Origin: JANNYA01 sp031422315
GTDB taxonomy: Bacteria; Pseudomonadota; Gammaproteobacteria; Xanthomonadales; SZUA-5
Length of the DNA: 64,000 nt
Direction: 5' to 3'
NCBI GenBank assembly: GCA_031422315.1
Contig: JANOQN010000028.1
Coordinates: 1-64,000 of the forward strand
Under the pieces are notes generated by a model. That model saw only the letters and a list, made by a program, of their open reading frames with translations. It ran no database searches and was not told the origin of the DNA. The position numbers and the translations under genes are program-made. The first letter of the stretch is position 1. Each line of letters starts with the position of its first letter. This document shows positions 19,056-29,097 of the stretch, piece by piece.

Positions 19056-22000
19056 TTAATTTAACCTTAATATCAGCTTGCCTACCATCTCTGATTGCGC
19101 CTTGATGAATTAATTCGAGTTCGTTTTTTCCTTGGCGAACTGCTGAACCAGGGCGGATATTAACTTCAATCACATAAGAACCTTTGGCTCCGCTATTACC
19201 AATAAACAGTTTGTTAGTAACTTCTTCTGGTGTCAAACGCGATTCAGTCAAAAATACCCTTCCTCGTGCATCAGGCAAAATCGTACCACTCTCTTTTATC
19301 TCTTTCGCCCCTGCTGCATCAGTGTAATGGTACAAAATACCTGATTCAGCGGAATCGGAATGTTGCTTCATGTTTGAAGGCGAACCACCGCCTTTCAACA
19401 AATCAACAACCCGTTCCCCAGCAGCAAGCGAAATCTCAGCCTCAGATTGCGCGAACACCGTGCGCATACCACCGTCATCAGACTCTACGATGAAAGTGCG
19501 AAGATGCTGCTGATCACTCATTCCACCAGATGAAACTACCCAAGCAACAGGAATGAGACGCTTAAGCAATCCCTCTAAAATCGATTGACTTATGCTAGTG
19601 CCTGACTGAGGAATAGTACCGGCGCGCGCCGTTTTCGTACCGTCCCCCAGTGTTTTAGTGGCGGGCGTCTGCAAACCAGACATATCTGCGATTTGTGGGC
19701 TACTGTTGACCTCCGACTGCATAGCCGCATCATAAGAACTAGCCGCCCCCACCGAACTCGCCCCACCCCGCGACCCATCCGTCTGCGATGTCTGACTCGA
19801 ACCCTGCGTTACTTTAAATCCACTGTTACTAAACGCAGCTGTGATTTGCTTTCTTTCACTCGCATTGAAACCACTAAATATGACCTTACCACCAGCACCC
19901 AGCGTGCTGCTGATAGCACCGACTAGCGCACGGCCTTCTTTGGTTAAACCATCGCTTGCGCAAAGATGTGAGCCCGTTGTTTTCTGACAATACCCCGTAG
20001 GATCCGTCCCACTCAGCGGATTATTCATCAAATAAGAATAGCCATTCAATGATTGCGAATTGGTAGGAAACTGAATAATCGGGTCCACGCCATAAAACCG
20101 ACCCAAGTTGTAGTCATAAGCCCGACCATTCATGTGGATTAGCCCAGCTTCGTCTAAATGCTCGTGCCCGGTGAAGCCTTTGCGGTTGCGTTTGCCGTTC
20201 GGATTGTTAGCAAACAAACGACCGTTTTGCGAATCCAAGCCTTGATTATCCCGCGCCTTACCGAACGCATCGAATGACCGGAACTCGGCCTGTGCGCCAT
20301 CGGAGTTCAAAATCACGCCACTCTTGTCAGCAATGACTAATGCGGAACCTAAGCGATCCTGATGCATAAAGCTCAAGCCAATTTGCGTGCCTGCGCCATT
20401 GTGCAGTACGCCTTCGGCCAGATAGGTTCGGCTTGCCGTCAGTGTGCTGCCGGTGTATTCGGCCTCGTATGATTCGGCATAAATTACCGTGCGCGTCTGC
20501 TGCCCTGCCGCCACTTGCAGCGCTTTCGCACCGGTGGCGCTCAGGTAAAAATCAATGCGGGTGTTGATGCGTGCATCGGTGCCTGTGCCGTTGGTCAGTG
20601 TGTATTGCGGCCGATTATCAATGTCAAAACCAAAGCTTTCGGTCAGCGAATTATTGTTGCCGCGCGCGATCACATTACCGTTAGCATCATAACTATAGTT
20701 CTTGGTGCCGCCGGTGGCGAGCGTGACTTGTTTAACGGCATGCTTATGCGCGGCATCGGTGTATTGATAGTTGCTACCAAAGTCGGACTTGCTCAGTAAA
20801 TTTCCGACTGCGGTATAGCTGTAAGTGACTGCTGTTTGACCATTGCGCTGCGCACTGGTCATGCGGTGCAGCTTGTCGTAGTTAAAGGTTTCGGAGCGCA
20901 CATCGTTGATTACGCCGCTCGGCCGTTTGCCGATATTGACCGATGATTTCAAGTTACCGAATGCATCCATCGTGTAACCCAGCTTCATCGTCGCCGCCGC
21001 ATCCACATTGGTTTGCGATAGCTGCGATACGCCTGAGCAGGTCACCAGCCCCGAACAGCGGCTTAGCAGCCAGCCGGTCGAGCTATCATATTCGCTGACT
21101 AACCATTGATAGGCTTGGCTGCCATCACCGGAACCAAAGCGCGACGTCAGCATTTGCCCGCGCGCATTGCTGGCGGAATCGCGCCGCAAAAACCGTGCTG
21201 GATCATCGCTGCGCGGATCGGTGGCTAGGTAATCTGCTGCATAACCGCTCTGCATGGCATCGCCGCCGAGGGTATAACCCAGGTAGATCGATTTGGCATC
21301 CGCGCCGCTGACCGCCGGGTAGGTTTTCCGCACCGGCCTGCCGAAGTTTGGATCGTACTGGCTGGCTTCAAACAGGCTCCAGCTTTGCCCGGCCACACCG
21401 GCACCGGCATAGGTTTTGCGCAGTGGCCGATTCAATGCATCGTATTGATAACTCTCAGAAATCGTGCCTTCACCGCTGCGGCTACTGCTGATCAAGGTGC
21501 CGTATTGACCGCTGGTTGGCGCGTTGTTGTAGACGAAGTTATCGCTGAATGCGGTCGAGTTGGCGGCATTCGTGCGCGCGGGTTGGTTCCAACTGCGTGT
21601 CGTGAGTCGCCCTAACACATCAAAGCTTTGGTTGAGTTCCAACCTGCGCGCATCTAGCTGATATTTGAGCTCACCAAAGCCATTGTATTGATATTCCCAG
21701 GTGCCGCGATTTGGATCGGTGACTTGCGTGCGATGGCCGGCATTATTGTACACCGCAGTGGTTAGGTTGCTTTCGGCATCCACAAGCCGCACCGGGCTGC
21801 GCGCGGCATCGTAGTAGAACGTGGTGTTATTGGTATTCGCATCGGTGGTTTGGATCACCGCGCCGGATTCATCAAATTCGCGGGCTAAGTTCAGCACATG
21901 ATCGCCCAGGCTGGTACCGGTAGCCGGGCATGCAAAGCTCAGCTGGTTCACCGCACACACGCGAATCGCCGTTTTAAAGCCAGTGTGGACGTATTCACTG

Positions 22001-25000
22001 CGATAGACCACTACCTGCGCGTAGCTCACTACGCCATTATTTTGCCGGCTGCTGCGCTCTTCGGTTTTGCTGACCATGCGGCCCAACGCGTCATGCGTTA
22101 GCCGAGTTTGGAAGGTGCTAGACAGCAAACTTGCACTAGCCAGCGCGCTGTTCGTCACGCGCCGGGGCGTGCCACTGGCTGCCATCAAGCCCCGGTTGGA
22201 ATACGCGCTATCGACAATATCCCAGTTCAGCACATTTCCCGTGGCATCGGTTTGATTGAACGCGGCTTTGGCGCTGCGCAATGTGCGGCCTAGGCTGTCC
22301 ATAAACATGATCTGGCGTGGGCTGCCGATTTGATCTGACACCACGCGCAGAACGGTGCCAATTGGGCATAGCGCTGCGGTGCAACGCTCGTAGGCCATCA
22401 ACTTATCCGGGGCCATTTGATTGACTACGCCCGATATCACTTTGCTGGGCGCTGTCATGCCGATTTCGCGGCCTAGGCCATCGAGCGTGCTGCTGCTGAC
22501 TAAGCCATTCGCGTCGGTAATCTGGATTGGTTTGCCGAAACGCGGATTGAACACGCTGGTGCTGGTTGCGCCAAAGGCATCGCTGACTTGCGTTGGGAAA
22601 TAGCCCTGTAGCGCCGGGTCATAAATGCTGGACACAGTTCGGCTGTTTTGATTACGCGCTTCGGTAATAACCGAGCTTGCATTGCCGAAGCCATCAAAGC
22701 TGGTTTTTGAGCGGCTTTCAACTACACCATCGGCCGCTGCATCGGCATTGCCGGGTGTAAAAGTGCTGCTATTGCAGCTGCTGTCATTGACCGCTGGCAC
22801 ATAGCCGCCGGGAATCATTGCCTGACAGTTCACTTGCCGATCGGCGCTGTAGCCGTAAACGGCGCTGCTAATACGCGCGGGATTTTGCGCGCCAAGCGGC
22901 AGCGCGCGTGAACCGGTTATCGCATCAGCCGTGCTGGTTTGCTTAAGTAGCTTATTAACCCACCAATTGGTGGTATCCGCCGGGGCGTATTCGCGCATAA
23001 CGCGGGTGATACGCGTCTCAGTTTGCCCATTGGCATACGTGCTGGTATTGGTGGCCGTTTCGCTCAGCACATTGCCGAAGCTATCAACGCTATTGACGCT
23101 GCTGGCGCTGCTGCGCATAGCGGTGCGTGGGCTACCGGCTGGCGCCAGATTATTTTGATAGGAATCACTGCTGGCTGGGAACACAAAGCCATAGCTAGCA
23201 GCGGGCCCTGCAGCCCAGGCATCGCAGCTAGAAGCGGAGGCAGCGCCGCCCGCTACTTTGCAGGAATAGCTGCTTTTGCTGCCGGAAATGGGGTTGTTTG
23301 ACGCCGTCAATTGCGCGCAGTTGGCGAACGCTTCATTGACGAGCGTGCTGGCCTCGCATTCCACCATACCGGTCAGCGGGAATTTTTGATGGAAAATAGT
23401 GGTGCTGCGCAGGCCGTTAAGTGCACCGGTTGCGCTTGCACTATCGATGGTGCGATCTTCCGCCACGATTTTTCTAAAGCCCTGAAAACCCCGGCCCTGG
23501 TGGTTGTACATTGCCTCCTCATAGCCGTAGCGAGTTTCGTTCATGCCTGCGCCCAGGCCATTGCGGGTGAACATCTCAGCCACGACTTGCATGCTGGAGG
23601 CGAAGTAGAAGTGTTTGGCGTCGATGTAGGGTGCGTCGATGCCAATGCCATCGCGGGCGGGCAGCGCATAAAGTGGCAATCCGGAAGTTCGATTGCCGGA
23701 GCTGCTGAGGGCGTCGTAAGTCCATTCGACTTGTTTGCCGTAGGCATCGCTAACGGATTTAAGTAGCTCGGGGGTTAGTGCGGCGCGGTTAGTGCGTTGG
23801 CCGGCGCCGTTGTTGAACAATCGCGTGACGACTTGGGTTGGGCTCGATGTGTCGGTGCAGGCAGTGTTTGGGTCACCTATCCATTTGACCTTGCAGCCAG
23901 CATGACTTGCTCGGTCGACTAAACCATCACCAAATAAATCGAAATCTGCGTTTTCTGAATTGCCGGTTTGGCGAGTGAAAGAATCCGCTAGTGGAACTTC
24001 CTGCAAACTATAGCTGCCGTCGATGTTTGCAATAAACCGCAGCTGGCTCATTTTATACGCTGCGCTATCCAAAATTGAATAGTCCTCTATCGAACCCGGC
24101 TCGCTGGGATTACCAAATGGCGGCGTCAGCAAAGTAATTTGCGCGCTATCAGCAAGCGAAATACTGCCGGTATTCGGAAATGTAACAGTACTTCTACCGC
24201 GTGGTTCCGGCGTACAAGCTGTAATAAAATTCTGTATTTTCTTAGGATCTATCCAAATTGCGCGTGTGCAACTAGGCTGAGCGAGCGATCGGGGAATTAA
24301 TAGTTCACTCCGACCGTCTGCGTCTATATCCTCTGGCGTCATTAGCCCCGCTTGGTACGAATGCCAGTCGCGCGACAGCGCATCGCAAAAACCACCGCGT
24401 TCGCGTGACAACTCTAATCCTGCGCGACTTGCGCCACCCAAAGCTATTGCGTGCGCGAATTGCGTGCCGAGGTTTAGGTGCAATGCCCAAACTGAGTCGC
24501 ACGGCGTGCTGAGAACGTTTGAGCGTTCAAATGATGTGGCTATCACTAAGTCGTCCAAGCCATCGCCGTTGACATCCATGTAGTAATGATGACGCGCATA
24601 GACTGGATCTGCACCGATGCTCGACATCAAAACCGAACTAAATGACAATGTACCGCCACTCAGCTGTGGGCGGTAGATACGAGAAAAGTGCTGCCCAATA
24701 GCGCCGCTATTAAGCGTTGAAGTCACGATTTCTGGTAATCCGTTGCCGTCTAAATCACCGACGTGAGCAACCCCTTCGTTTATGAATTGACTGTCGGTCA
24801 ATGCTTGAAAAATAGAATTAGCAGCAAACGTGGGGGCAAAGTTGCTCTGAACGCCTGAATTTGTAGTGGTGTTCAAATGCACGTGAATGCCATAACCCGG
24901 TTGGCCACAAGCACCTCTATTTACTGCCATAACGTCAAGGAATCCATCGCCATTAAAATCGATCAATCGCGGTTTAAAGTACTCAGTACCAAGAGGGCCG

Positions 25001-28000
25001 CTTGCTGTTGCTAAGGCGCAAAGTGCAACATTTGCTGGAACAAAATTACTTGATATCCAACTTGCACCGGTGCCAGCATTCCAGAAGCGAAACGACAGAT
25101 TCCCGCTTCCCGATCCAGGCGTGACACTCCAAAGCTCACTTCTTCCATCATTATTGACGTCGCTCGCACTAAAGTCACCGACACCTCCTAGCGTGTATCC
25201 CCGTGCAGTTCTGTCTGCATTGAATGCAACGACGTAGCTTGTAACCTGGGATGGACCGCTGCGCATCGTTCTTTGCAACTCGACGACCCCATCACCATCA
25301 ATATCGCCGATTGGCTTGACCACGTCATAGTCTGCTGAATTCTCAACATCCAATGGCACCGGCATACGCGCAGGCCAAACAATCGTTCCCGTTGTAAGGT
25401 TTGGCGCAGTCGTCGGCGTGTCCTGCCAAGTCAAAGCAATCGGCGCAAAACACTTTTCAGCGCCTGATTCGTTAGCGCATTCTGTCACTTGCGTCAGCTG
25501 CGCCCGCGCACTGCTTTTACTGACCCCAATCACGCCCGCAGTCGGGCCATATTGCAGCTTGTAGCGCCGTACCAACTGCGTGCCGACTTTGCTTTCAATA
25601 AGATTCAGCACCTGCGTTTGCCGCGTCAAAAACCCGCCCAAACCCGATGAGCTCAAATCTGGCCGCACGGTGTAGTCAAAGTTAACGCTGCGATCACCCG
25701 CCATTTGCTCAGTGCCGGTGTACTCAATTTGCTTGAGCAATAACTCCGCCGAACCATAATTTTGATAGCTATAAAGCACCGCATTGCCGCTGCGATCTAA
25801 CGATCTGCGCAGCATCCATGCCAGTGGTTTGGTGTTGCCAGTTTGAAACTGCTGCGCCGCCGCATCGGCGACTAAAACGCCTGAAGGGTTTTTCGCCGCG
25901 CCAAAATGCTCGACCATGCCATTGCTGCGATACACCACAAAATAGGTGGCAGCCGCAGTCAAATCACCGCCCAATTGCAGCACTTTAGTCTGGCTATCTT
26001 GCTCAGTGCGGTATTCAAGATTCGCGCTGCCATATACTGGATTCGACTGTACTGGAATCAGCCGCTGGCCATCCAGACACAAGCGATCTTCCATCGTAAA
26101 TGTGACAGCATTGCTTTGCCCATCTTGCGCACGCGTTTGCGGGCAGCGGTGGATCGAGGCGCTAGCGGACAAATTCCAACCCATGCCAGCAATGCCATTA
26201 CCCGCGCTGCTGGAGTAATTCAGGCTAACGCTCGGCTGCATGCCATGGCGCCCCGGCGCAATTTGCACCGGAATGCTGTAGCTAGCCTGCCCACCGCTCG
26301 TGCCGCCTGAGCCCGAACCGGTGCCAGCGTAGGTAGACTGCGGTTGAGGTTGGTAGGGAAGCAGCGTGCTGTAGGCCGGGTCGTCAAGTCGATCTGGCGC
26401 GCCTTCACCCACCAATACCGCAACCGGTGGCGCCGACACCGCAAAATTCTGCGGATTCGCATTGTCAAACGCTTTTGCGGTGTAGCTGTAATTGCCCGCC
26501 GCAACGCCACTATCCATTGCAGTGTAGGGTGCTTGGTTGTCGGTTCCAATAATGGTAGTGCCACGATAAAACTCAACTCGCTGAATACTGCCGGTCGACA
26601 CACTCGCACCCGCGCTCAGATTTATCGTGGCTGGTGCGGTAAACGGTGCGCCAACTATGGGGTTTAGATTGACGCTAATGGTGGGCGCGCCAGATCCCGT
26701 CACCACAAAAGGAATCCGCGCCGATTGCACACTGGCCGAAGTGTTATCCCAGGCAACATTAGCGCGCACGTCTAAGCTGTAGCTTCCCGGCGCTAGATTC
26801 GCGCCGGTTTGCGGGTTGATCGCGCTAAACACGCAACTTGCTAAGCCTGCGCAATTGCTCAGCTCGGCTTCCAACCCGCTTCCGCTGATCTTGTACTGAT
26901 GCGCGGTTGCGGTTGCGACTGAGCCATCCGGCACCGTTGGCACCGCACTCATCGTGGCACTGGCCCCGGGCGCGACCGAGGCTGGGTTCACTGACAGCGC
27001 CAGGGTGGCCGTGCGATACGGAAAATCCAACACATAATCACCGGCCAATTCACGCAGATTGCTATTCGGTTTGGCTCTGACTCGGATCAAAAAGGTGCGC
27101 GGCTCGGTTAGTGAGGATTGCACCGGCAAATCCAGCGGCTCGTCAAAAAAACGCTCCGGCACGATCACGACGCCGGTGTTCTCATTTTTGACAAAAATAC
27201 TCCACATATTGCCGGCTTGAAAATACCGGCCTATTACCGGATTCACCAGAATCGAGGCGCGCTTATTCGCCGGAATCGTATAGCTAATCCAATCCACATC
27301 CGGTGAGGTGCTATTGCCCGACGCGCCATCCTTCCACAGCGTGTGATAGCGTGGATTGGCATTTCCGTTCTGGTCAAAGGAAACGCTGTTACCCGGCTCG
27401 CTATCGTCAACCTCGTACTCATCACGCACATTCGTAGGCGGCGTATACAGCCGATAGGTGATCTTGTATGGCGATTGCGCCGGTGTGAGTGTGCTGCCGG
27501 TTGCGGCGCGCACATGTATCCAATAGTTACTGCCTTCATTGGACGTTGAAAACGGCACCGGCATGCTCAAAGGCAGCGAACCCGCGTAGGTCCGAACCCG
27601 CGCTTGGCCCGGGTGCTGTATCCATAGCTCCACATAAAACTGACTCTCCAGACCCAAATCCGGAAAATTCGACGTCAGCGAAATCGTGCCTCGGCTGCCG
27701 GGCACCGATGCGCTCTTTAAACCCTTGATCCAATCTTGATCGCTAGTGGTGTGCAAATTGCGCTGCACCGTATAGGCATCGCTGTAATCTGTGTGCGCAT
27801 TATCAATGGCTTCACCCGCCCGCTCATACGCATCTGGATCGACGCCGGCCGCCGAAATGGCCGACATCGATAGCGTGTACGCAATATGGTCTACCGACGG
27901 CACCCCATAATTCCTCGTGGCTTTCGCAAAAAATCGCCTAGGCGAGCTTCCGGTAATCGCCGTCCAACCATTGACTGACGAGCCGCCCAGCCCAGCCGGA

Positions 28001-28845
28001 TCATCTTCCTCCAGCTCTAGAAAAACCGCGCCTGAATTGCCCGGCGTATCCATCGACAGCGTGGCCTGTGAATAGGGCGGCAGCACGAACGTCACCACAT
28101 CTTGATCCCAAATATAGTTCTCACCGGTGCCGTCCAAATCCCAATGCAGCCAACGCGCGTGGCTGGTGCTCTCAGCTATTTCCTTAGCTTCATTACGATT
28201 ATTATCGGGCTCATCCACATAGATATCTATGCTGCGCGCTAGCGCGGATGCCTCAGCGTTGCGGCTCGGCAGCACCGACCCACGATGCAGCAATTTATTG
28301 TTCGCAGTAAAACCCACGCGGTTTGCCGCACCCTGCGCTTTCTCGATTTGCAACCAATACTTGCGGGCACGGCCTTGGGTACCCACACGGCCATTGAAGG
28401 GTTCCAATGCCAGCTCGATGTGTTGCCGATCAAAGCGACGCAAGCCGATATCCTCCGCCGAGCCATCCGCCCGCTGCCGCCATACCCGCGCCTGCAAGAC
28501 CACGCTGGCTTGCCCCGGCACCTGCGCCGCCAACCGCACCACGCCGAGCGTGCTAAAAGGCACCTCAACCGCCAGCCAATCGCGATCCAAATCCCAACTG
28601 ATTTTGTGCGCCTGCGCCGCACGCGTTGATAGCGGCGTGGCATCTTGCATGCGATTGTTAGGTTCAAAATCGGTTTGCGGGCCGTTGGCCGGGGTGCTCG
28701 GGGTTTGATCTAAAGCATTCGCGCTTTGGCCAGGGACATTCGCTGGCTTTTGCAATTCTGTTGTTTGCGCGAATACGACACTGCTGATTGCTATCAGCAC
28801 GAGCAGCAGCAAACTTTTCAAACCAATCGAATGCAAATATTTCAT
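19045..28845 (-). CDS. Full-length secreted RHS/YD-repeat polymorphic toxin
   Basis: 3,266 residues. A signal peptide (SLLLLVLIAISSVVFA) gives general secretion. After several beta-rich repeats and Ig-like segments (about 30-815) come an SpvB-like region (ASYSIPVQIAPGRHGMQ, about 860), FG-GAP/VCBS-type repeats (DIDGDG, DVNNDG, DFNGDG, DVNGDG, about 1,165-1,430), YD/RHS repeats (about 1,980-2,900) and the RHS core ending DPTGYC near 2,953. Then comes the linker shared with tips a and c, a hydrophobic patch (LLKRLIPVAWVV), and a tip with LYHYTDAAGAKEI and FLTESRLTPEEV that fits HYD1-type ADP-ribosyltransferase toxins. This is the only rhs here with the complete architecture, so it is probably the expressed recipient, with the displaced tips as its archive. 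Confidence 0.9.
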   Translation of the reverse strand: MKYLHSIGLKSLLLLVLIAISSVVFAQTTELQKPANVPGQSANALDQTPSTPANGPQTDFEPNNRMQDATPLSTRAAQAHKISWDLDRDWLAVEVPFSTLGVVRLAAQVPGQASVVLQARVWRQRADGSAEDIGLRRFDRQHIELALEPFNGRVGTQGRARKYWLQIEKAQGAANRVGFTANNKLLHRGSVLPSRNAEASALARSIDIYVDEPDNNRNEAKEIAESTSHARWLHWDLDGTGENYIWDQDVVTFVLPPYSQATLSMDTPGNSGAVFLELEEDDPAGLGGSSVNGWTAITGSSPRRFFAKATRNYGVPSVDHIAYTLSMSAISAAGVDPDAYERAGEAIDNAHTDYSDAYTVQRNLHTTSDQDWIKGLKSASVPGSRGTISLTSNFPDLGLESQFYVELWIQHPGQARVRTYAGSLPLSMPVPFSTSNEGSNYWIHVRAATGSTLTPAQSPYKITYRLYTPPTNVRDEYEVDDSEPGNSVSFDQNGNANPRYHTLWKDGASGNSTSPDVDWISYTIPANKRASILVNPVIGRYFQAGNMWSIFVKNENTGVVIVPERFFDEPLDLPVQSSLTEPRTFLIRVRAKPNSNLRELAGDYVLDFPYRTATLALSVNPASVAPGASATMSAVPTVPDGSVATATAHQYKISGSGLEAELSNCAGLASCVFSAINPQTGANLAPGSYSLDVRANVAWDNTSASVQSARIPFVVTGSGAPTISVNLNPIVGAPFTAPATINLSAGASVSTGSIQRVEFYRGTTIIGTDNQAPYTAMDSGVAAGNYSYTAKAFDNANPQNFAVSAPPVAVLVGEGAPDRLDDPAYSTLLPYQPQPQSTYAGTGSGSGGTSGGQASYSIPVQIAPGRHGMQPSVSLNYSSSAGNGIAGMGWNLSASASIHRCPQTRAQDGQSNAVTFTMEDRLCLDGQRLIPVQSNPVYGSANLEYRTEQDSQTKVLQLGGDLTAAATYFVVYRSNGMVEHFGAAKNPSGVLVADAAAQQFQTGNTKPLAWMLRRSLDRSGNAVLYSYQNYGSAELLLKQIEYTGTEQMAGDRSVNFDYTVRPDLSSSGLGGFLTRQTQVLNLIESKVGTQLVRRYKLQYGPTAGVIGVSKSSARAQLTQVTECANESGAEKCFAPIALTWQDTPTTAPNLTTGTIVWPARMPVPLDVENSADYDVVKPIGDIDGDGVVELQRTMRSGPSQVTSYVVAFNADRTARGYTLGGVGDFSASDVNNDGRSELWSVTPGSGSGNLSFRFWNAGTGASWISSNFVPANVALCALATASGPLGTEYFKPRLIDFNGDGFLDVMAVNRGACGQPGYGIHVHLNTTTNSGVQSNFAPTFAANSIFQALTDSQFINEGVAHVGDLDGNGLPEIVTSTLNSGAIGQHFSRIYRPQLSGGTLSFSSVLMSSIGADPVYARHHYYMDVNGDGLDDLVIATSFERSNVLSTPCDSVWALHLNLGTQFAHAIALGGASRAGLELSRERGGFCDALSRDWHSYQAGLMTPEDIDADGRSELLIPRSLAQPSCTRAIWIDPKKIQNFITACTPEPRGRSTVTFPNTGSISLADSAQITLLTPPFGNPSEPGSIEDYSILDSAAYKMSQLRFIANIDGSYSLQEVPLADSFTRQTGNSENADFDLFGDGLVDRASHAGCKVKWIGDPNTACTDTSSPTQVVTRLFNNGAGQRTNRAALTPELLKSVSDAYGKQVEWTYDALSSSGNRTSGLPLYALPARDGIGIDAPYIDAKHFYFASSMQVVAEMFTRNGLGAGMNETRYGYEEAMYNHQGRGFQGFRKIVAEDRTIDSASATGALNGLRSTTIFHQKFPLTGMVECEASTLVNEAFANCAQLTASNNPISGSKSSYSCKVAGGAASASSCDAWAAGPAASYGFVFPASSDSYQNNLAPAGSPRTAMRSSASSVNSVDSFGNVLSETATNTSTYANGQTETRITRVMREYAPADTTNWWVNKLLKQTSTADAITGSRALPLGAQNPARISSAVYGYSADRQVNCQAMIPGGYVPAVNDSSCNSSTFTPGNADAAADGVVESRSKTSFDGFGNASSVITEARNQNSRTVSSIYDPALQGYFPTQVSDAFGATSTSVFNPRFGKPIQITDANGLVSSSTLDGLGREIGMTAPSKVISGVVNQMAPDKLMAYERCTAALCPIGTVLRVVSDQIGSPRQIMFMDSLGRTLRSAKAAFNQTDATGNVLNWDIVDSAYSNRGLMAASGTPRRVTNSALASASLLSSTFQTRLTHDALGRMVSKTEERSSRQNNGVVSYAQVVVYRSEYVHTGFKTAIRVCAVNQLSFACPATGTSLGDHVLNLAREFDESGAVIQTTDANTNNTTFYYDAARSPVRLVDAESNLTTAVYNNAGHRTQVTDPNRGTWEYQYNGFGELKYQLDARRLELNQSFDVLGRLTTRSWNQPARTNAANSTAFSDNFVYNNAPTSGQYGTLISSSRSGEGTISESYQYDALNRPLRKTYAGAGVAGQSWSLFEASQYDPNFGRPVRKTYPAVSGADAKSIYLGYTLGGDAMQSGYAADYLATDPRSDDPARFLRRDSASNARGQMLTSRFGSGDGSQAYQWLVSEYDSSTGWLLSRCSGLVTCSGVSQLSQTNVDAAATMKLGYTMDAFGNLKSSVNIGKRPSGVINDVRSETFNYDKLHRMTSAQRNGQTAVTYSYTAVGNLLSKSDFGSNYQYTDAAHKHAVKQVTLATGGTKNYSYDANGNVIARGNNNSLTESFGFDIDNRPQYTLTNGTGTDARINTRIDFYLSATGAKALQVAAGQQTRTVIYAESYEAEYTGSTLTASRTYLAEGVLHNGAGTQIGLSFMHQDRLGSALVIADKSGVILNSDGAQAEFRSFDAFGKARDNQGLDSQNGRLFANNPNGKRNRKGFTGHEHLDEAGLIHMNGRAYDYNLGRFYGVDPIIQFPTNSQSLNGYSYLMNNPLSGTDPTGYCQKTTGSHLCASDGLTKEGRALVGAISSTLGAGGKVIFSGFNASERKQITAAFSNSGFKVTQGSSQTSQTDGSRGGASSVGAASSYDAAMQSEVNSSPQIADMSGLQTPATKTLGDGTKTARAGTIPQSGTSISQSILEGLLKRLIPVAWVVSSGGMSDQQHLRTFIVESDDGGMRTVFAQSEAEISLAAGERVVDLLKGGGSPSNMKQHSDSAESGILYHYTDAAGAKEIKESGTILPDARGRVFLTESRLTPEEVTNKLFIGNSGAKGSYVIEVNIRPGSAVRQGKNELELIHQGAIRDGRQADIKVKLNDF

Positions 28846-28993
28846 GTTTTTATAGCCAAAACGTTTTGATGGACAACAATCGCAACGTTTTGTGTCGCGA
28901 GCGTGAATTTTCGCGCGAGGCTATTTGTGAAATCGTTGACAGTTCAAGTTAATAAACTGTCTGGGTTTATGGCGGGTGCAGGTTGGTTGAAGC

Positions 28994-29025
28994 AAAGCTT
29001 GTCGAAGCGCGCTTCGACAAGCTTT
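28994..29025. repeat. 32-base perfect palindrome
   Basis: AAAGCTTGTCGAAGCG followed by its exact inverse. It lies between the end of amaB and the start of the full-length rhs, both on the minus strand. It resembles a common dispersed REP-type palindrome; it could also end the amaB transcript, though the T-run is short. Nothing else is visible in 28,846-29,097. Confidence 0.7.
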
Positions 29026-29097
29026 GGGCGAACCTACAACATCAATTGGTTCGCGCCGGTTTTGGGATTTCGACTTGGTCGGTTATTTGTCCGGCCC

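Noticed and set aside
1..28845. Diversity-generating retroelement acting on rhs tips
   Set aside because: No reverse transcriptase gene and no adenine-biased differences between copies; tips differ by whole replacement.
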